Positions 36,421-47,657 of a stretch of DNA of 64,000 bases are shown here, piece by piece. The stretch is taken from the NCBI RefSeq assembly GCF_000801105.2, contig NC_079518.1:22238800-22302799 (forward strand). The letters are read 5' to 3'. Source of the stretch: Raphanus sativus (lineage: Eukaryota; Streptophyta; Magnoliopsida; Brassicales; Brassicaceae). The translations under genes and the position numbers were made by a program. The notes beneath the pieces are model-generated. The model was not told the origin of the DNA and did no database searches. It saw only the letters and a list, made by a program, of their open reading frames with translations. Every line of letters starts with the position of its first letter. The first letter of the stretch is position 1.

Positions 36421-36911
36421 ACTACTATTATTTTTTGTTTTAATTCTTGAATTTTTATCTTTTAATTTAAAAAATATAATATAACTTGGTAATATTTTAT
36501 TTCCTAAAAATGTACTAAATATAAAATAGTAAAATCATATTAGTAGATGAACCTAGATTTATCCTATGGAGTGAACCTAAAAATTATTCTATATTTATAA
36601 TCTATCGTTAAAAAAAGGTATTTATAGCCTATTCCTTTTGGCAGAAAAATCTGGCGTGGCTCATTGTAAACAACCACTAGCTAAGGAAATAGCGTTGTAC
36701 ACCGTATAGTGAAGATTTTTGGAAATTCATTTTTAATGTTTTGTTATAAATAAATAGTTGTACAATGACAAAATATAATCATGTTAATTGGAAAAGAGAA
36801 AAGACAGGTGCCATTCCATCTAGAGATTAGTGCATGGGAGATATCACGTTTGACACTACACCCTCCGTATACAATTATGTTTTCTCTTTATATTCAGGTC
36901 TCACATACTAA

Positions 36912-37173
36912 AACCATCTCCAATATATTTTAATATTTTCACCTTTAAAATAAAAGAATTCTATAATAGAATTGGGATATACTCCAATGTATTTCTCTAA
37001 AATAGCAATTTCTATTTTATATAGTAAAAAATAGAAAAATGTTATTTCTTCCTCTATAAATAGAAGAAAAAATAGAAATCTCTATTATAGAAGAAGAAAT
37101 AGAAGTGGGTGAAAGCAATTTCACTTCTAAATGTTATTATAGAAGTGAAAATAGTAATTGGTTGAAGATGCTC
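36912..37173. mobile_element. MITE with AACCATCTCCAA-type ends, TAA flanks
   Basis: The left end AACCATCTCCAA and right end TTGAAGATGCTC are inverted (GAGCATCTTCAA). TAA flanks both ends (36,909-36,911; 37,174-37,176), which fits a PIF/Harbinger-type 3-bp duplication. The interior is internally palindromic and AT-rich. Confidence 0.6.
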
Positions 37174-37193
37174 TAAAAAAACATAAATTAACT

Positions 37194-38782
37194 TTTTTTC
37201 TCCTCGATAATATTAAACCAAACCGAAAGGAATACATCGTCGGATACGTTTTCAGAACACTAAAACCAGCTTTCAAACATATGAAATTGGAAACATAAAC
37301 TTCCACAAAAGAAACTACAGCCCAACAAATGAGAAACTTGTTGGATAAGCTTCAATAGCTTGGAGCCTAAGTTTTCCTATAACATGTCAGTTTAGGAAAT
37401 AGGCAAATTACCATTATTCATAGTATTAGGAGCTAGCTAATTACTATAGGAAAAAGGAAATAGGAGCTATCTATATATATTGATGTCGAGCTGTGACATT
37501 GATATAGGATTCAATGTGTTTAGTTTTGAGCAAGTTTCTAAACATCAATAAAGAGAGCTAATTCTTTATGAACAAGTGGTGTTGTGTTTAACCTAGATTT
37601 GAGCTTACACACAATCACGTTCTAAACATTTTTTCACTAAAAGCTAACACTAAACAAAAGGATTGAATTGATTAGGAAAGGTGAGAGCAGAGAGAAACGA
37701 GATGCTAACGCAGACCTTCTGAGCAAAAAAAAAATTACAACCTTAAAAAAAACCGGTGAACATCTGAGAAAGAACAATAAAGGAAGAGCCGCGAGAACCA
37801 CTAACACCCCATACTATTTCTCAGAGGAGACTCAGACTGCACTCAAACCAGAACCCACACAGACAGGAGAGGAGGCAAACACACAACCACAATAGAAGAC
37901 ATAACCAACTTTGGCAGCTCAGCACGATGAACTGAAGCGCTCGAGAGAAGCCATGCAGAAGGATAAGCCTAAATCTCCGAAACGAAATAGGATAAACAAC
38001 TCTTACACGCGGACACTCGAGTCATAGCTCAGCCACCTGCATACTAATAGCTAGCCACCTGCTCGCAAGAGAAAAGCTGAAGACCGAACCCACTGCAGAT
38101 ACTGAGACCCAAACCTCCGACCACAACGGAAAATGACGAGAATATAGGTGCCTCTGCAACAAGATACTATATGTTTGACAAACCCCAGCAACGAAACCTG
38201 ACTCAACTCAGAGCTCCAGAACTACAAATATAATAACAAAGCAGCAGAATCCAAAAGCCACCACTCAACACCGGAACAGAGAAATAGCAGTACTGAAGAC
38301 TTTATCCGGATCACCCAGCCCCGCCTCATGATAGACCGAATATAAAGACCCAGCAGTAGCCAAAACCTAATAAGTCCCCTAACCAAAATCAATCCTCAAA
38401 CGCAACAACATTACCAAACCCAAACTAGACAGAACGCCACAAATTCATTGTGGATTCCACCAACGGGAAATAGGGGAGACCGCTTGAGAAGGCCCTCAGC
38501 GCCGACTCCTTATCAAGCCGCAGCCACTTCCAGCCTCACTGCAATACCAGAGAGCCTCCCACACACCGGATCTAACAACGGTCCTACAGCGTTCGACCAC
38601 CAGGGTTACACGTATATTGGACGGAAGATACATAGAGAAAAAAGCAAAAAAACAAATGAAACGGAGAGGTACCCTCCGGATGCAGCAAAAACGGCCACAC
38701 GCGCCGGAGGTAAACCGCGATTGAGATCTATTTTCTACTTTTGGAGCTTTTTAGAGAGAGAAAGGATATTGTGTCTTTTAAT
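37194..38782 (-). mobile_element. Long non-coding retroposon with 13-bp target duplication
   Basis: ACATAAATTAACT flanks it at 37,181-37,193 and 38,783-38,795. Its minus strand ends ...TTTGGTTTAATATTATCGAGG then AGAAAAAAAG, a poly(A) tail next to the left duplication. The body (about 1.3 kb without the LTR) is G/T-rich with no long ORF; the frames at 37,668 and 38,448 are on the wrong strand. The structure fits a LINE-mobilised non-coding retroposon such as Sadhu. A solo LTR (37,339-37,628) interrupts it. Confidence 0.8.
37339..37628 (+). mobile_element. Solo LTR, probably Copia
   Basis: It runs TGTTGGATAAGC...GTTCTAAACA (TG..CA), 290 bp, with a TATA-like CTATATATAT at 37,471 and AATAAA at 37,547, in plus orientation. 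No convincing 5-bp target duplication was found, so the exact ends or its origin by unequal recombination are uncertain. Confidence 0.6.
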
Positions 38783-38795
38783 ACATAAATTAACT

Positions 38796-38952
38796 AAACA
38801 ACTAGATCAAAACAATGTTTTAGAAATGCTTTAATGTTTTTCGTTTCTCAAAATCCGAGATTCGTTTTTTCGGGAGAGTTTTATTTGTGATTCTGAATCC
38901 TTCACCCAACATGTGCCCATTTTTGAGACAGGACGTCTTCGATGGATTTACA
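38796..38952. other. Short spacer before the Athila-type element
   Basis: No gene. It ends in TTACA (38,948-38,952), one copy of the Athila target duplication. Confidence 0.6.
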
Positions 38953-40301
38953 TGATAGTGCTCAAATTACCCAGTAGAGCTTACTCTCTCAAATAAGAGG
39001 TACAATTGTAGTACTTAGGGATCGAATCACGAGGAGCTAGGGAACCAATTAAATAAAATCTACTAATTAATCCTAGGCAAGGTTGGTTTATATGATGAAA
39101 ATAAAAGTAACAATTCCTAAAATGAGCAAGGTAGTTGCTCTAACTAACAATATGATGGGTTGTTTAAATGTGATAAAGAGTGCTAGACATAGGGTTTATA
39201 TTCAGGAATGGAGATTATAATCTCTATAAATGCTTTAACAAGTTGCTTGCATGATACTATAGTTCTCAGCCGCTTAACTCAAGTGAAGTATCACTGGTTA
39301 AATTATCTAGATCTCTGGCCACACCTTTCGCATGATGACATAGAAAAAGAGTCGGTCGATATCTTTTGAGATATCGAGCGATACACCTTTTGCAGCGCCG
39401 ATCGATTCACCTGTCGGGATATCGATCGACAGCTTCTAGATCTGCCTAGGCGCGAGCCGAATATGAACACAAGGTCTCAAGGAGGCGCTGTCGCTCTTCT
39501 CAATGGGAGACAGGCAAGCTCAAATGGATAATTCAAGATAATCAAAGATCCTAGTGATCTATGTTCTAGTTAGCTAATTTAAAACAAGCATAGGGTGCAA
39601 TCCATTTGATGAGTATCACAACTTAGCAATTATAGTTTGGGGCTAATCCCACAAACCTATTTGAACCCTAGATCTAAAAAGTAGACTACTCAGACATAGC
39701 TAAGCAATTCATAACAATGGATAGATGAAAGAATTGCATAGATAGAATAAAGTAGAAATACAAAAGGAGATGAGAAATCTCTCCAATCTCTCAAACAAAT
39801 AAAACTCTAGTCTCTCTCTCACACTCTCTGCTTTGAGAGTTGTTAAAAGCTTGCTTCTTTCGAAGGTTGCCGTCAAAAGACACTTATCAGGAATATTTAA
39901 GCATTTCCATTAGGTTAAAAACTCGTCAGGGGCAATCTCGTAATTTGGTGAAGTCTTGGTGAAGTAGTCGGCTAACCATTTCGTCTTCGGTATCGATCGA
40001 CAACACTGGATGTGTATCGATCGATTATAATCTTCTAGTACGTGGATCTTCTCAGCTACATCGATCGACGACTCAGGATGAGTATCGATCGATTATAATC
40101 GCAATGTTGACTTCCGACTTAGTCTTGAATGGTCTACTTGGGTATATCATCTCTTGTAATCCAAAATGCTCCAAAAACATCACTTTCTCACAAAATGCTC
40201 CTGAACCTGAAAACATACCTAACATGCTAGAATACAGATTAAATACATAATAAAATACTAGTATACCATAGTTAAAAACGGGTAAAATTCATGGTATATC
40301 A
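38953..40301 (-). repeat. 3' LTR of the Athila-type element
   Basis: It pairs with 49,088-50,437. TCGATCGA occurs at 39,993, 40,017, 40,061 and 40,085, in two pairs of exactly 24-nt spacing. Further variants at 39,374, 39,398 and 39,422 are spaced 24. Confidence 0.93.
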
Positions 40302-40313
40302 ACTCCCCCAGAC
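40302..40313 (-). promoter_or_regulatory. Polypurine tract
   Basis: The minus strand reads TCTGGGGGAGT directly before the 3' LTR, where plus-strand DNA synthesis would start. Confidence 0.75.
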
Positions 40314-41634
40314 TTACTCCTTTGCTTGTCCTCAAGCAAAAACAATAGTCTTTGGAAAAGGTTTGAAAATAACAGGAACTCAAAGATTAAAAATATTGAA
40401 GTCATCACTCTATGGGTTTGCAATTCATGTCTAAACATCCTAATCACAGAAGTTCATTATGCATTATCCTAGCTTAGCAGCCAAACTCATCTAGTCAACA
40501 ACTTAGCAAATCTCATTTGACATTCCCCTCTACTAACATCATTTCTTAACATAAAATAAAAGTGCAGGCTTTACCTTGGGACTATCGATCAAAGGACACA
40601 TGGATTCGACTCAAACAAGTATCTGAACATACAGGTAGTCTTCTCTGGTCCCTTTCTCCCCTCTCCCCTCTTCTCTGAATCTCTTATTAGTTTCAATTTC
40701 AACAGGTTTCGATGCCACATAGGTCATCTAGTCCATTTCATTGACATTTGCATTGTAACTCATACATTTTTGGCAAAGTGTAGCGAATAATGGGGTTCGG
40801 TACTCAACCTATCCCTCGTTTCCACAATGTGTGATCATCCTTGAGATTTAGAATACTGGGGTCTCGGGAGACACTCCTACCCCTCTGTCTCTCAAGAAAT
40901 CATTTAAATCTTTTATAACATAAACTTAGATCTCGAGACGCTGAAGAGAGAGAAGGAAGGGAACCAGAAACACACAGACTTTTTACCTTCCAGACTTGTA
41001 GGAGGATTCCGATCCTGTGATTTCCAAGCCCCAAGACAAGCAAATAAGTCAGTATTAGTGTTGGAGGTCAGCTTTGGTTCCTTCAAATAATCTTAGCTAG
41101 TGAATATAGATGGCATGTTGATCAACTTTAGCATCTTTAGTACTATCTGCAATCAGTAATCTAGAATGGTGCTAAAGAGTGGTCAGACAATCAAATATAA
41201 ATCTATATCAATGTTCTTTATTAATACTTATGCGAAAAATAATTTTGAAAAACTATTTAAATAAAAACCAAAATAAAAAACACATATTAGTAAACTCCCT
41301 CCCAGACTTAAATTACACTGTCTCAGTGTAACACAGCCGGTGGTAAGGTAAATAAAATAAATCATAATAAATAAATATAACAAGGTAGAATGAATAAACC
41401 TGATCGACAAGGTGTCGATCGATTCGTAGTGGTATACGTCGATTGTTAGTAATGGTCGTGTGGTGTCGAGCGATATGAATGGTGAATGTCGGTCGATCGA
41501 ATCATCATTCTACTTGGATCTAATAAAAACTGCAAAATAAATCCGAAAAAAGCAAAAATGAAAAATAAATAAAATTAAGAAAAATAAAAGAAAACCTAAT
41601 AGGGGGTTGCCTCCCACTCAGCGTTTTGTTATAA
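40314..41634 (-). other. 3' non-coding region of the Athila-type element
   Basis: No ORF with recognisable motifs. It has TCGATCGA variants at 41,415, 41,439 and 41,466-41,493. It corresponds to the long post-pol region of Athila elements. Confidence 0.6.
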
Positions 41635-42025
41635 TCATTTAGCTTGAATGTGGTAGGTGAGTGACTCATGGGGTGCAGTGGGGGTGTTGTTTGCTGGTGG
41701 GCAAACATTTCCCTCATCTTTGGACTCAGCAGCAGTGAAGCTTCTTGTGGCATCATCTGATCTTGTCCTTGTAGGATATATCTTTGCTAAATCTGTTTTG
41801 ATGACTTGCAACCTTCTAACCAAATCTTCCGTGTCTACCTGATGCTGATAGAAATCAAATCTCGAATGCTCAGGTAGTTCTTCATGTTGTTCTTTTTCGT
41901 GCTGGTCTTGAATCTGTTGATCCTGATCTGCCAAAGATGCGGTATCGACCGATGCTACAACTTGTACGTCGATCGTTTCGCTGGGATCGCTGTCGATCGA
42001 CTCTGTATCAACTGTGTCGATCGAT

Positions 42026-43952
42026 TGTGGGAACCGAAATTCGCACTGTCGATTTTGATTAAGTAAAACGGAGGAAAGCTAAGTAAACCTACCTTTCCCT
42101 GAAGGTCCGGATTCTCTGCGACAACCAACGATAAGTGATCAAATAAATGCGGAAAGGTTTTATTGAGATTTGGGACTGGACCTTAAGGAAGGCTGCCTAC
42201 GTACCCCTTTCGAGGATCAAGTCGGACGTAGTTCAGTTGGAAGGGTTTGAACAAGAGATCGAACTGCCTGGCGGAGTTCGTCTAGTACGAGCGTTAGTCA
42301 TAGAAACAGGCATGTCGAGAATAATGCCTAGGGTTTCTATGTGCGGAACTCTAAGTAAAAGGATTGTTAGATCCTTCCGAGAGAGATAGGAGCCTGCGGA
42401 CAAGATGAAAATAGAACAAGAGGCGGCCGGACGTTCTAGGTCTTACCTTGCTAGTCTACTGCCTAAATTCTAAGTTCTTAACCTAACAGGAGCTCTCTAG
42501 GTCTCCAATCTCGGATTTCTCACTCTCTTAATGATTTTCGCTCTGCCTTTCTTCCTCTCCCAAAGCTCCTTTATATACTCCTTCTTATGACGGTCTATTC
42601 TCCTTCTGGGCCGCAAGGCGGGCTTCTTTCCATTTTCGTCGGCCTCCATGTTTATCGGGAAACTTGACATTTATCTTCGGGAAACTTGACATTTATCCTT
42701 CTGGAAATTTAGCATTTATCTTGTTATGTAAAGATAAACGTAAATCGTCGTATCTATCTCAGATAATCGTAAACGGACTGTCCGATCGTGTTTGGTCCCT
42801 TTCGGGCCGTCTCTAGGACTTCCGTTGTTTTCTACGATTTCTTCGGAAGTTCTTCATTCGTTCGTAGAGTTGAGACGAGTGGTGTCTTAAGATAACCATC
42901 GCTGTTTCGTACGAAGAATTTAAGATCTTCCTTCCCGTCGATATCTTACGAGTTTCCGAAGTTTTTCCGACGGTCCTAGATTGGAGTAAGAACCAGAGTT
43001 TCGTACGCGGAATCTCAATGATTCGTCCTGCGAGGACTTGGGAAAGACTCGAAGTACAGACTTCCGATGGCCGGGGACTTGTGTACCGGAGATTGTTGTC
43101 CGAAGACCCGAGCCAGCACGGGGCTAGCCGCCCGGCGACCACGGCCAGCACGGGCGCTAGCCGCCGGCGGCCACGGCCAGCACGGGGCTAGCCGCCCGGC
43201 GACCACGGCCAGCACGGGCGCTAGCCGCCGGCGGCCACGGCCAGCGCTGGGCTAGCCGCCCGGCGGCCACGGCCAGCACGGGCGCTAGCCGCCGGCGGCC
43301 ACGGCTAGCACGGGGGCTAGCCGCCCGGCGGCTACGGACCAGCACGTGCGTCTCGACGAGGGCTTCGATTTGATATGTTGATCGTTTTCTGGATCCTCAC
43401 AGTTTGAGAGAACGGGCTCCTTGAAGTTTCCCCGGCGGCCAGGACCAGCACGGGGGCTAGCCGCCCGGCGGCCAGGACCAGCACGGGGGCTAGCCGCCCG
43501 GCGGCCAGGACCAGCACGGGGGCTAGCCGCCGGCGGCCAGGACCAATACGTGCGTCTCGACGAGGGCTTCGATTTGATATCTTGATCGTTCTCTGGGTCC
43601 TCACGGTTTGAGAGAACGGGCTCTTTGAAGTTTCAAGGCGGATTCCTTGTAGTTCGGCCTATCCAAACTTAGATCACTTCCCGTTTCTTCTGTATACTTT
43701 CGTATGGTCGTGTCATCTCAGCTACGGACCTAATGTCTCTCGGTTCTTCTTGATTGTATCATCGAAGTTTTACGACTAAATCTGAGTTGGTTTTCTCGTA
43801 AAGTTTATCGTGTAAAACAAGAACGATCGACTTTAACATAGGTTTTTTAAGCTGTACGACTTGTTTTGCTTTCGACGCTTGTTTTATGGAAAGTCCGCGC
43901 ATGATAAATATTTTAGCCGTTGATTTCGAGATAACCGTTTTTGACCCCAACA
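42026..43952 (-). mobile_element. Solo LTR of a second Gypsy family, 1.9 kb, TCGAT target duplication
   Basis: It is flanked by TCGAT at 42,021-42,025 and 43,953-43,957. The sense (minus) strand starts TGTTGGGGTC and ends GGTTCCCACA. A TATA-like TATATAAA (plus 42,571-42,578) and a downstream AATAAAA (plus about 42,157) give promoter and polyadenylation signals in minus orientation. The motif GGGTACGTAGGCAGCC near the 3' end is common in plant Gypsy LTRs. The insertion target is one of the host element's TCGATCGAT octamers. Confidence 0.88.
43110..43550. repeat. GC-rich minisatellite inside the solo LTR
   Basis: Units of about 32-34 bp (CCAGCACGGGGCTAGCCGCC, then CGGCGGCCA) form two clusters, about 43,113-43,345 and 43,430-43,545. 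Each is followed by the same segment (ACGTGCGTCTCGACGAGGGC...GAGAACGGGCTC), so a ~210-bp block was itself duplicated. GC content is far above the rest of the window. The open frames here are by-products of the repeats. Confidence 0.85.
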
Positions 43953-45618
43953 TCGATTCTGAACGTTGGCCTTGGTACTCAAGATTTCCCTGCATACTGC
44001 GTATCTCATTCTTCAAGAGACCAGTAGCTCTACAAAGGTTGGTCACTCTTTTGTTGAGAGTGTCGTCAATGTCATCACTTCTTTCGATGAGTCTTTCCTC
44101 CATAGAATTCATAGCTTCGTAAAGCTGATCTTTGATATCATCAACTTCTGCCGCAGTGCATGCTCTCTTCGCTGGTGGTGGCTCGCTGTCGATCAATATT
44201 GGTCTAGGCCTGTCGATCGATGCTTCGTTTCTGTCACGAAGATCAATATAAGCTTGAACTATGCTCATGTCTCTTTCTAGCTTGTCCAGTTGCTGTGACA
44301 TTGTGTGCTGGCATCGCAGGATAGGTGAACTGAAAATTTCATGCTTCCTCACGTACGCTTTCATCCTATCTTCCAGTTCTGCGAACCTTTTGTCGATCGA
44401 CGGTGAAGAACGTGTGTCGATCGATGGAAAAGTAACATTCTTAGCTTGGTCATTCTGGCGAATTGTGTCCAACTCTTTCTGTAGAAGATCGATCCTCTTA
44501 CTTAACCATTCGACATTGTTGCTGAGAGGGCTGTAGACGTCTCCAATCCGTGTATTGATGTAAGCAACCTCCCATTCATCTTTCTTAGGTGATGAACATT
44601 TTGGTCGGTCCATGGATGTAGTCTTGCCGATGTCGATCGATGGTACATGTACTCTGTCGGTCGATACTGGTGGCGTAGCCTCTTTCTCAAGCATGGTCAA
44701 TATGTTTCCAAGCTCCACTCTTATCTCAGCCATATCATTCTGGAAGTCCTTGTAACTGACATCCAAAGGCTGGAAAGTATCTTCCACTAATGTGTGCAAG
44801 TTTGCTTCAAGGTCTGCCTGAGCTCTCCATACATCAGTCACCATATCATCTATCTCCTCTCTACTGTAGGGTACTGGTGGTGGTATGTATGCATGGTAAG
44901 GGCGTGTGTGTACTGGAAGGCGTAAGCAACCTTTGTGAAAAATGGATGCTCTATTCAGAATTCTCTTTACTTGCTCCTTGGTAACATGGATGATCTCACC
45001 ATCAACTCCTCTAGCATAGCCAAACTCATCTCTGTAGACACCATATTCATCCTTAGCTTCCCATTTGAATCTCCTGGATCCATCAGTATTGAAGGCACGT
45101 CGTCCAAACTCCAATCGTCTGTCGGGTGATCTGACTCTTGGTCTGTCGATCGATCCGGGATATCCGCCATCGATCGATGGTGTTGAAACGATATCGATCG
45201 AAGGTGAATTCCTAGGATGACCGAATTGTTTAGGAACTGCATCCTCTCTTGTGTTGGTGTTGTGGTTGTCCTGGACGTGAGCTAGGATGTCTGGATGGCT
45301 ACGTTGCTGTGTGAACAGATTTTCTGGTCCATTAGCAACTTGGAGGATGTCTGCTATGTCTTCTCTGGTTATGTGCAGAACTCTTCCATCCATTGCTCTT
45401 GCATAGCCATCTGTGTCCCTGAAAATTCCAAATTCATCAGGTGTGAGTGAAACGTTTCTGATATCGTAAGGTTCATGAGATCGAGGTTGAGCTCTGTTGA
45501 AGGCGTCGATCGATGGTGATGTGGTGGTGGCGATCGATGGTGCACGTCTAGCTGCACGGTTGGATCGATTGTTCATGTTGTTGCAGTCCTCCATTGATGA
45601 GTTTCTGAATGCTGGAAG

Positions 45619-46758
45619 CTACTGGGTAGAAGGTGAAAAGTTTTGAATTTTCGTGGCTTGAGTTGTCAACCTTTTATACCCATGGGTTGTCCTAATCTGT
45701 GAAATTCCAATTTTGTCCTTCAAGTCGTCCGGGTTAATATCGATCGATGTGATACTGGCGATGTCGATCGATGGACGATGTCGTTTTGCTGGATGAAGTA
45801 GATAATCGATCGATGGTGGGCGTTTTATGTCGATCGATTGTGGGAATCGAATTGCAAATCTGTTATTCTCTAAGTAATTTTCCCAAGCTCTCTCTTCCCA
45901 AAAGTCTGCATCATGTTCTTCACTGTGGTCTCCACTGTGGGAAGAGGTGGCTATGTCTACTGCAAAAATCTCATGAAATCCGCTATCTGCCCAACTCCTT
46001 ACTGAGTAATCATCTTCCTTTCGGCTGGGTGGGATGGCGAAATTCGGGTAGCAATGATCTGGTAGATCGAGTTCATCATCTGGTGGGTCTCTGTCGATCG
46101 ATGATCCATATTTGGTGTCGATCTCCTCTGACTTGCAAGTGTCGATCGATGATGTTAAAGTGATGTCGATCGATCCCGAGTACTCTGTCTCGTACTCGAC
46201 TTCACAATGACAAACTGCTATGATACCAGTATCATCTTCTTTTACCACTGATTTGGCTGGTGGTTTGCCAAGCTTGACAGGGTCGTAGTGGATCTCTGGA
46301 TCTATCATAGTCAAGCACATCCTGTTGGTGTTCATGTCACATATGGCTCCTACTGTAGCCATAAATGCTCTTCCAAGTAAGAGGGAAGAATTCCAATTTA
46401 GCTTGATGTCTAGGACATGAAAATCCACAGGAACGATAGCATTACCAATATGTACCTCCAGGTCTCTGATGAAGCCTCCAGAGATTTTCTGAGTGTAATC
46501 CACGAATGTAAAGATCTCTGGTGAAGACTCTACTTGCAGGCCCAGATGGTCTGCCATGACCTTTGGTAAGATGCTGACTGATGAACCAGTGTCACATAGT
46601 GTATGAGAAAATTCAATCCCTTGTAATACACAGGGTATTGCAAACTTCCCAGGATCACTCTTCTTCTGCAAAGTAATCATTTTCCTCATATCCTCTCTGA
46701 CATTGTCAAACCTTCTCCTAATGTCAGTTTCAGTCTCCCTTGTTTCTCTGAAGAACAT
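45619..46758 (-). pseudogene. Athila aspartic protease region
   Basis: Reads KFAIPCVLQGIEFSHTLCDT then GSSVSILP, a retropepsin DTGSS active-site motif, followed by SSLLLGRAFMATVGAICDM, the flap/second-domain pattern of Athila proteases. The sense continues upstream beyond a TAG at 46,759-46,761 that sits where a Trp is expected (FTSRLWMFFRE-type). After the protease comes a Ser-Ile-Asp-rich tail produced by TCGATCGAT repeats. No reverse transcriptase follows. Confidence 0.85.
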
Positions 46759-46761
46759 CTA

Positions 46762-47657
46762 CAATCTGCTTGTGAAGTAAACCTCCTCAAAAGGTTTCTC
46801 TGGTGGGATTCTGATAACTCTCTTAGTGAAACCATCAATCTCTTTTTCATTAGCTTCCCTCTTAAGGTTCTTAGGAATCCTCTCCTTCCTACTCTTTAAC
46901 CTTCTTCATTCAGTTCCCTCTGATGTAGGTGTAGTGTCTGAAGGGTTACCAGTGATCTCTGTAGGGTTAGCTTGTTGTTTCTGTGTGGGACTGAGTGCAT
47001 TGATTCGGTTGTTGTCTATCGATGGTAGTTGCACTCAGTATGTGAGAGGTGCGTGTCGATCGATAGGTGGAGAAAAGGGTCGATCGATATGTTTCTCGTC
47101 TTTGTGTCGATCGATGAGTGCTCGTCTCGTCGATTGATATCTTCGTAGGTGTGGGTGGGTGGGTATGGATGAGAAGCCGTGAATTCAGCATGTGTCAATA
47201 TCCTAACCACGTTGCAATTCGCAGTCGTATCCGGAAATGACATACTTGATGTCGATCGATGTGGACTAATTGGTGTCGATCGACACCATTGTGATCCACC
47301 GAGACTTAATGAACTTTCCACTTCAAAGTCTCATTCTTGTAGCTTCTCTTGTTTCACCACTTGCCAGAAATCATCATCTATGATAGCATTCACGTGGTGT
47401 TTTATATTTCCTTCCCCTACTTCCTTAGAAGTTCCAATCCTCCTGATAGAGTCTTCACTCTAGACAATCTGTGTCTCAAGTTTCTTAACTTGAGTGCAAA
47501 TGGTGTCTATCCTTGTGGTCAGATTGTTGAAGACAGAATCAATCTTCCCATTGAAGTTTACTGTAAGCTTCTGCTGTCCTTCCAGAACTCTATCAATCAT
47601 GGCATCAAACTTACTCTCCTGGGTGGGTGGCGGTGGGTTTTGGTAAGCTGAGTTGCC
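46762..47657 (-). other. gag-protease linker of the Athila-type element, frames broken
   Basis: Sense words (SSIDTKTRNISID, DDDFWQVVKQEKLQE) alternate between frames. TCGATCGA lies at 47,056, 47,080, 47,252 and 47,276. It was probably coding once, with frameshifts. Confidence 0.5.

Larger units (their letters stand above)
41635..45594 (-). pseudogene. Long coiled-coil-like ORF in place of pol, split by a solo LTR
   Basis: Segments are 45,594-43,953 and 42,020-41,635. Removing the LTR and one TCGAT copy restores one frame of 675 codons (1642 + 386 nt = 676 codons with stop), so the ORF was intact when the LTR landed. No pol motif is present. An approx. 33-residue module occurs twice, residues 52-84 (DEFGIFRDTDGYARAMDG.. 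HIT) and 181-212 (DEYGVYRDEFGYARGVDG.. HVT). A related pattern stands near the start of the gag core frame (GNLYDQDGHLR). The middle and C-terminal parts are rich in Glu/Arg/Leu heptad-like stretches (LSKRIDLLQKELDTI, MSQQLDKLERDM). SID tripeptides recur every 8 residues in places. After its stop comes a GTGGGAGGCAACCCC-type motif typical of the Athila post-pol region. Function unknown. Confidence 0.75.

Noticed and set aside
37334..37633. 5-bp target duplication around the solo Copia-like LTR
   Set aside because: AAACT and TTTTT do not match at any tried boundary.
37668..37895. 75-codon plus-strand frame
   Set aside because: Antisense within the same retroposon, low-complexity Lys/Thr-rich.
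38448..38834. 128-codon plus-strand frame
   Set aside because: It lies antisense within a bounded non-coding retroposon and has no recognisable domain.
43015..43604. Several open frames of 60-90 codons on both strands
   Set aside because: They are produced by the GC-rich 32-34-bp minisatellite and carry no family motif.
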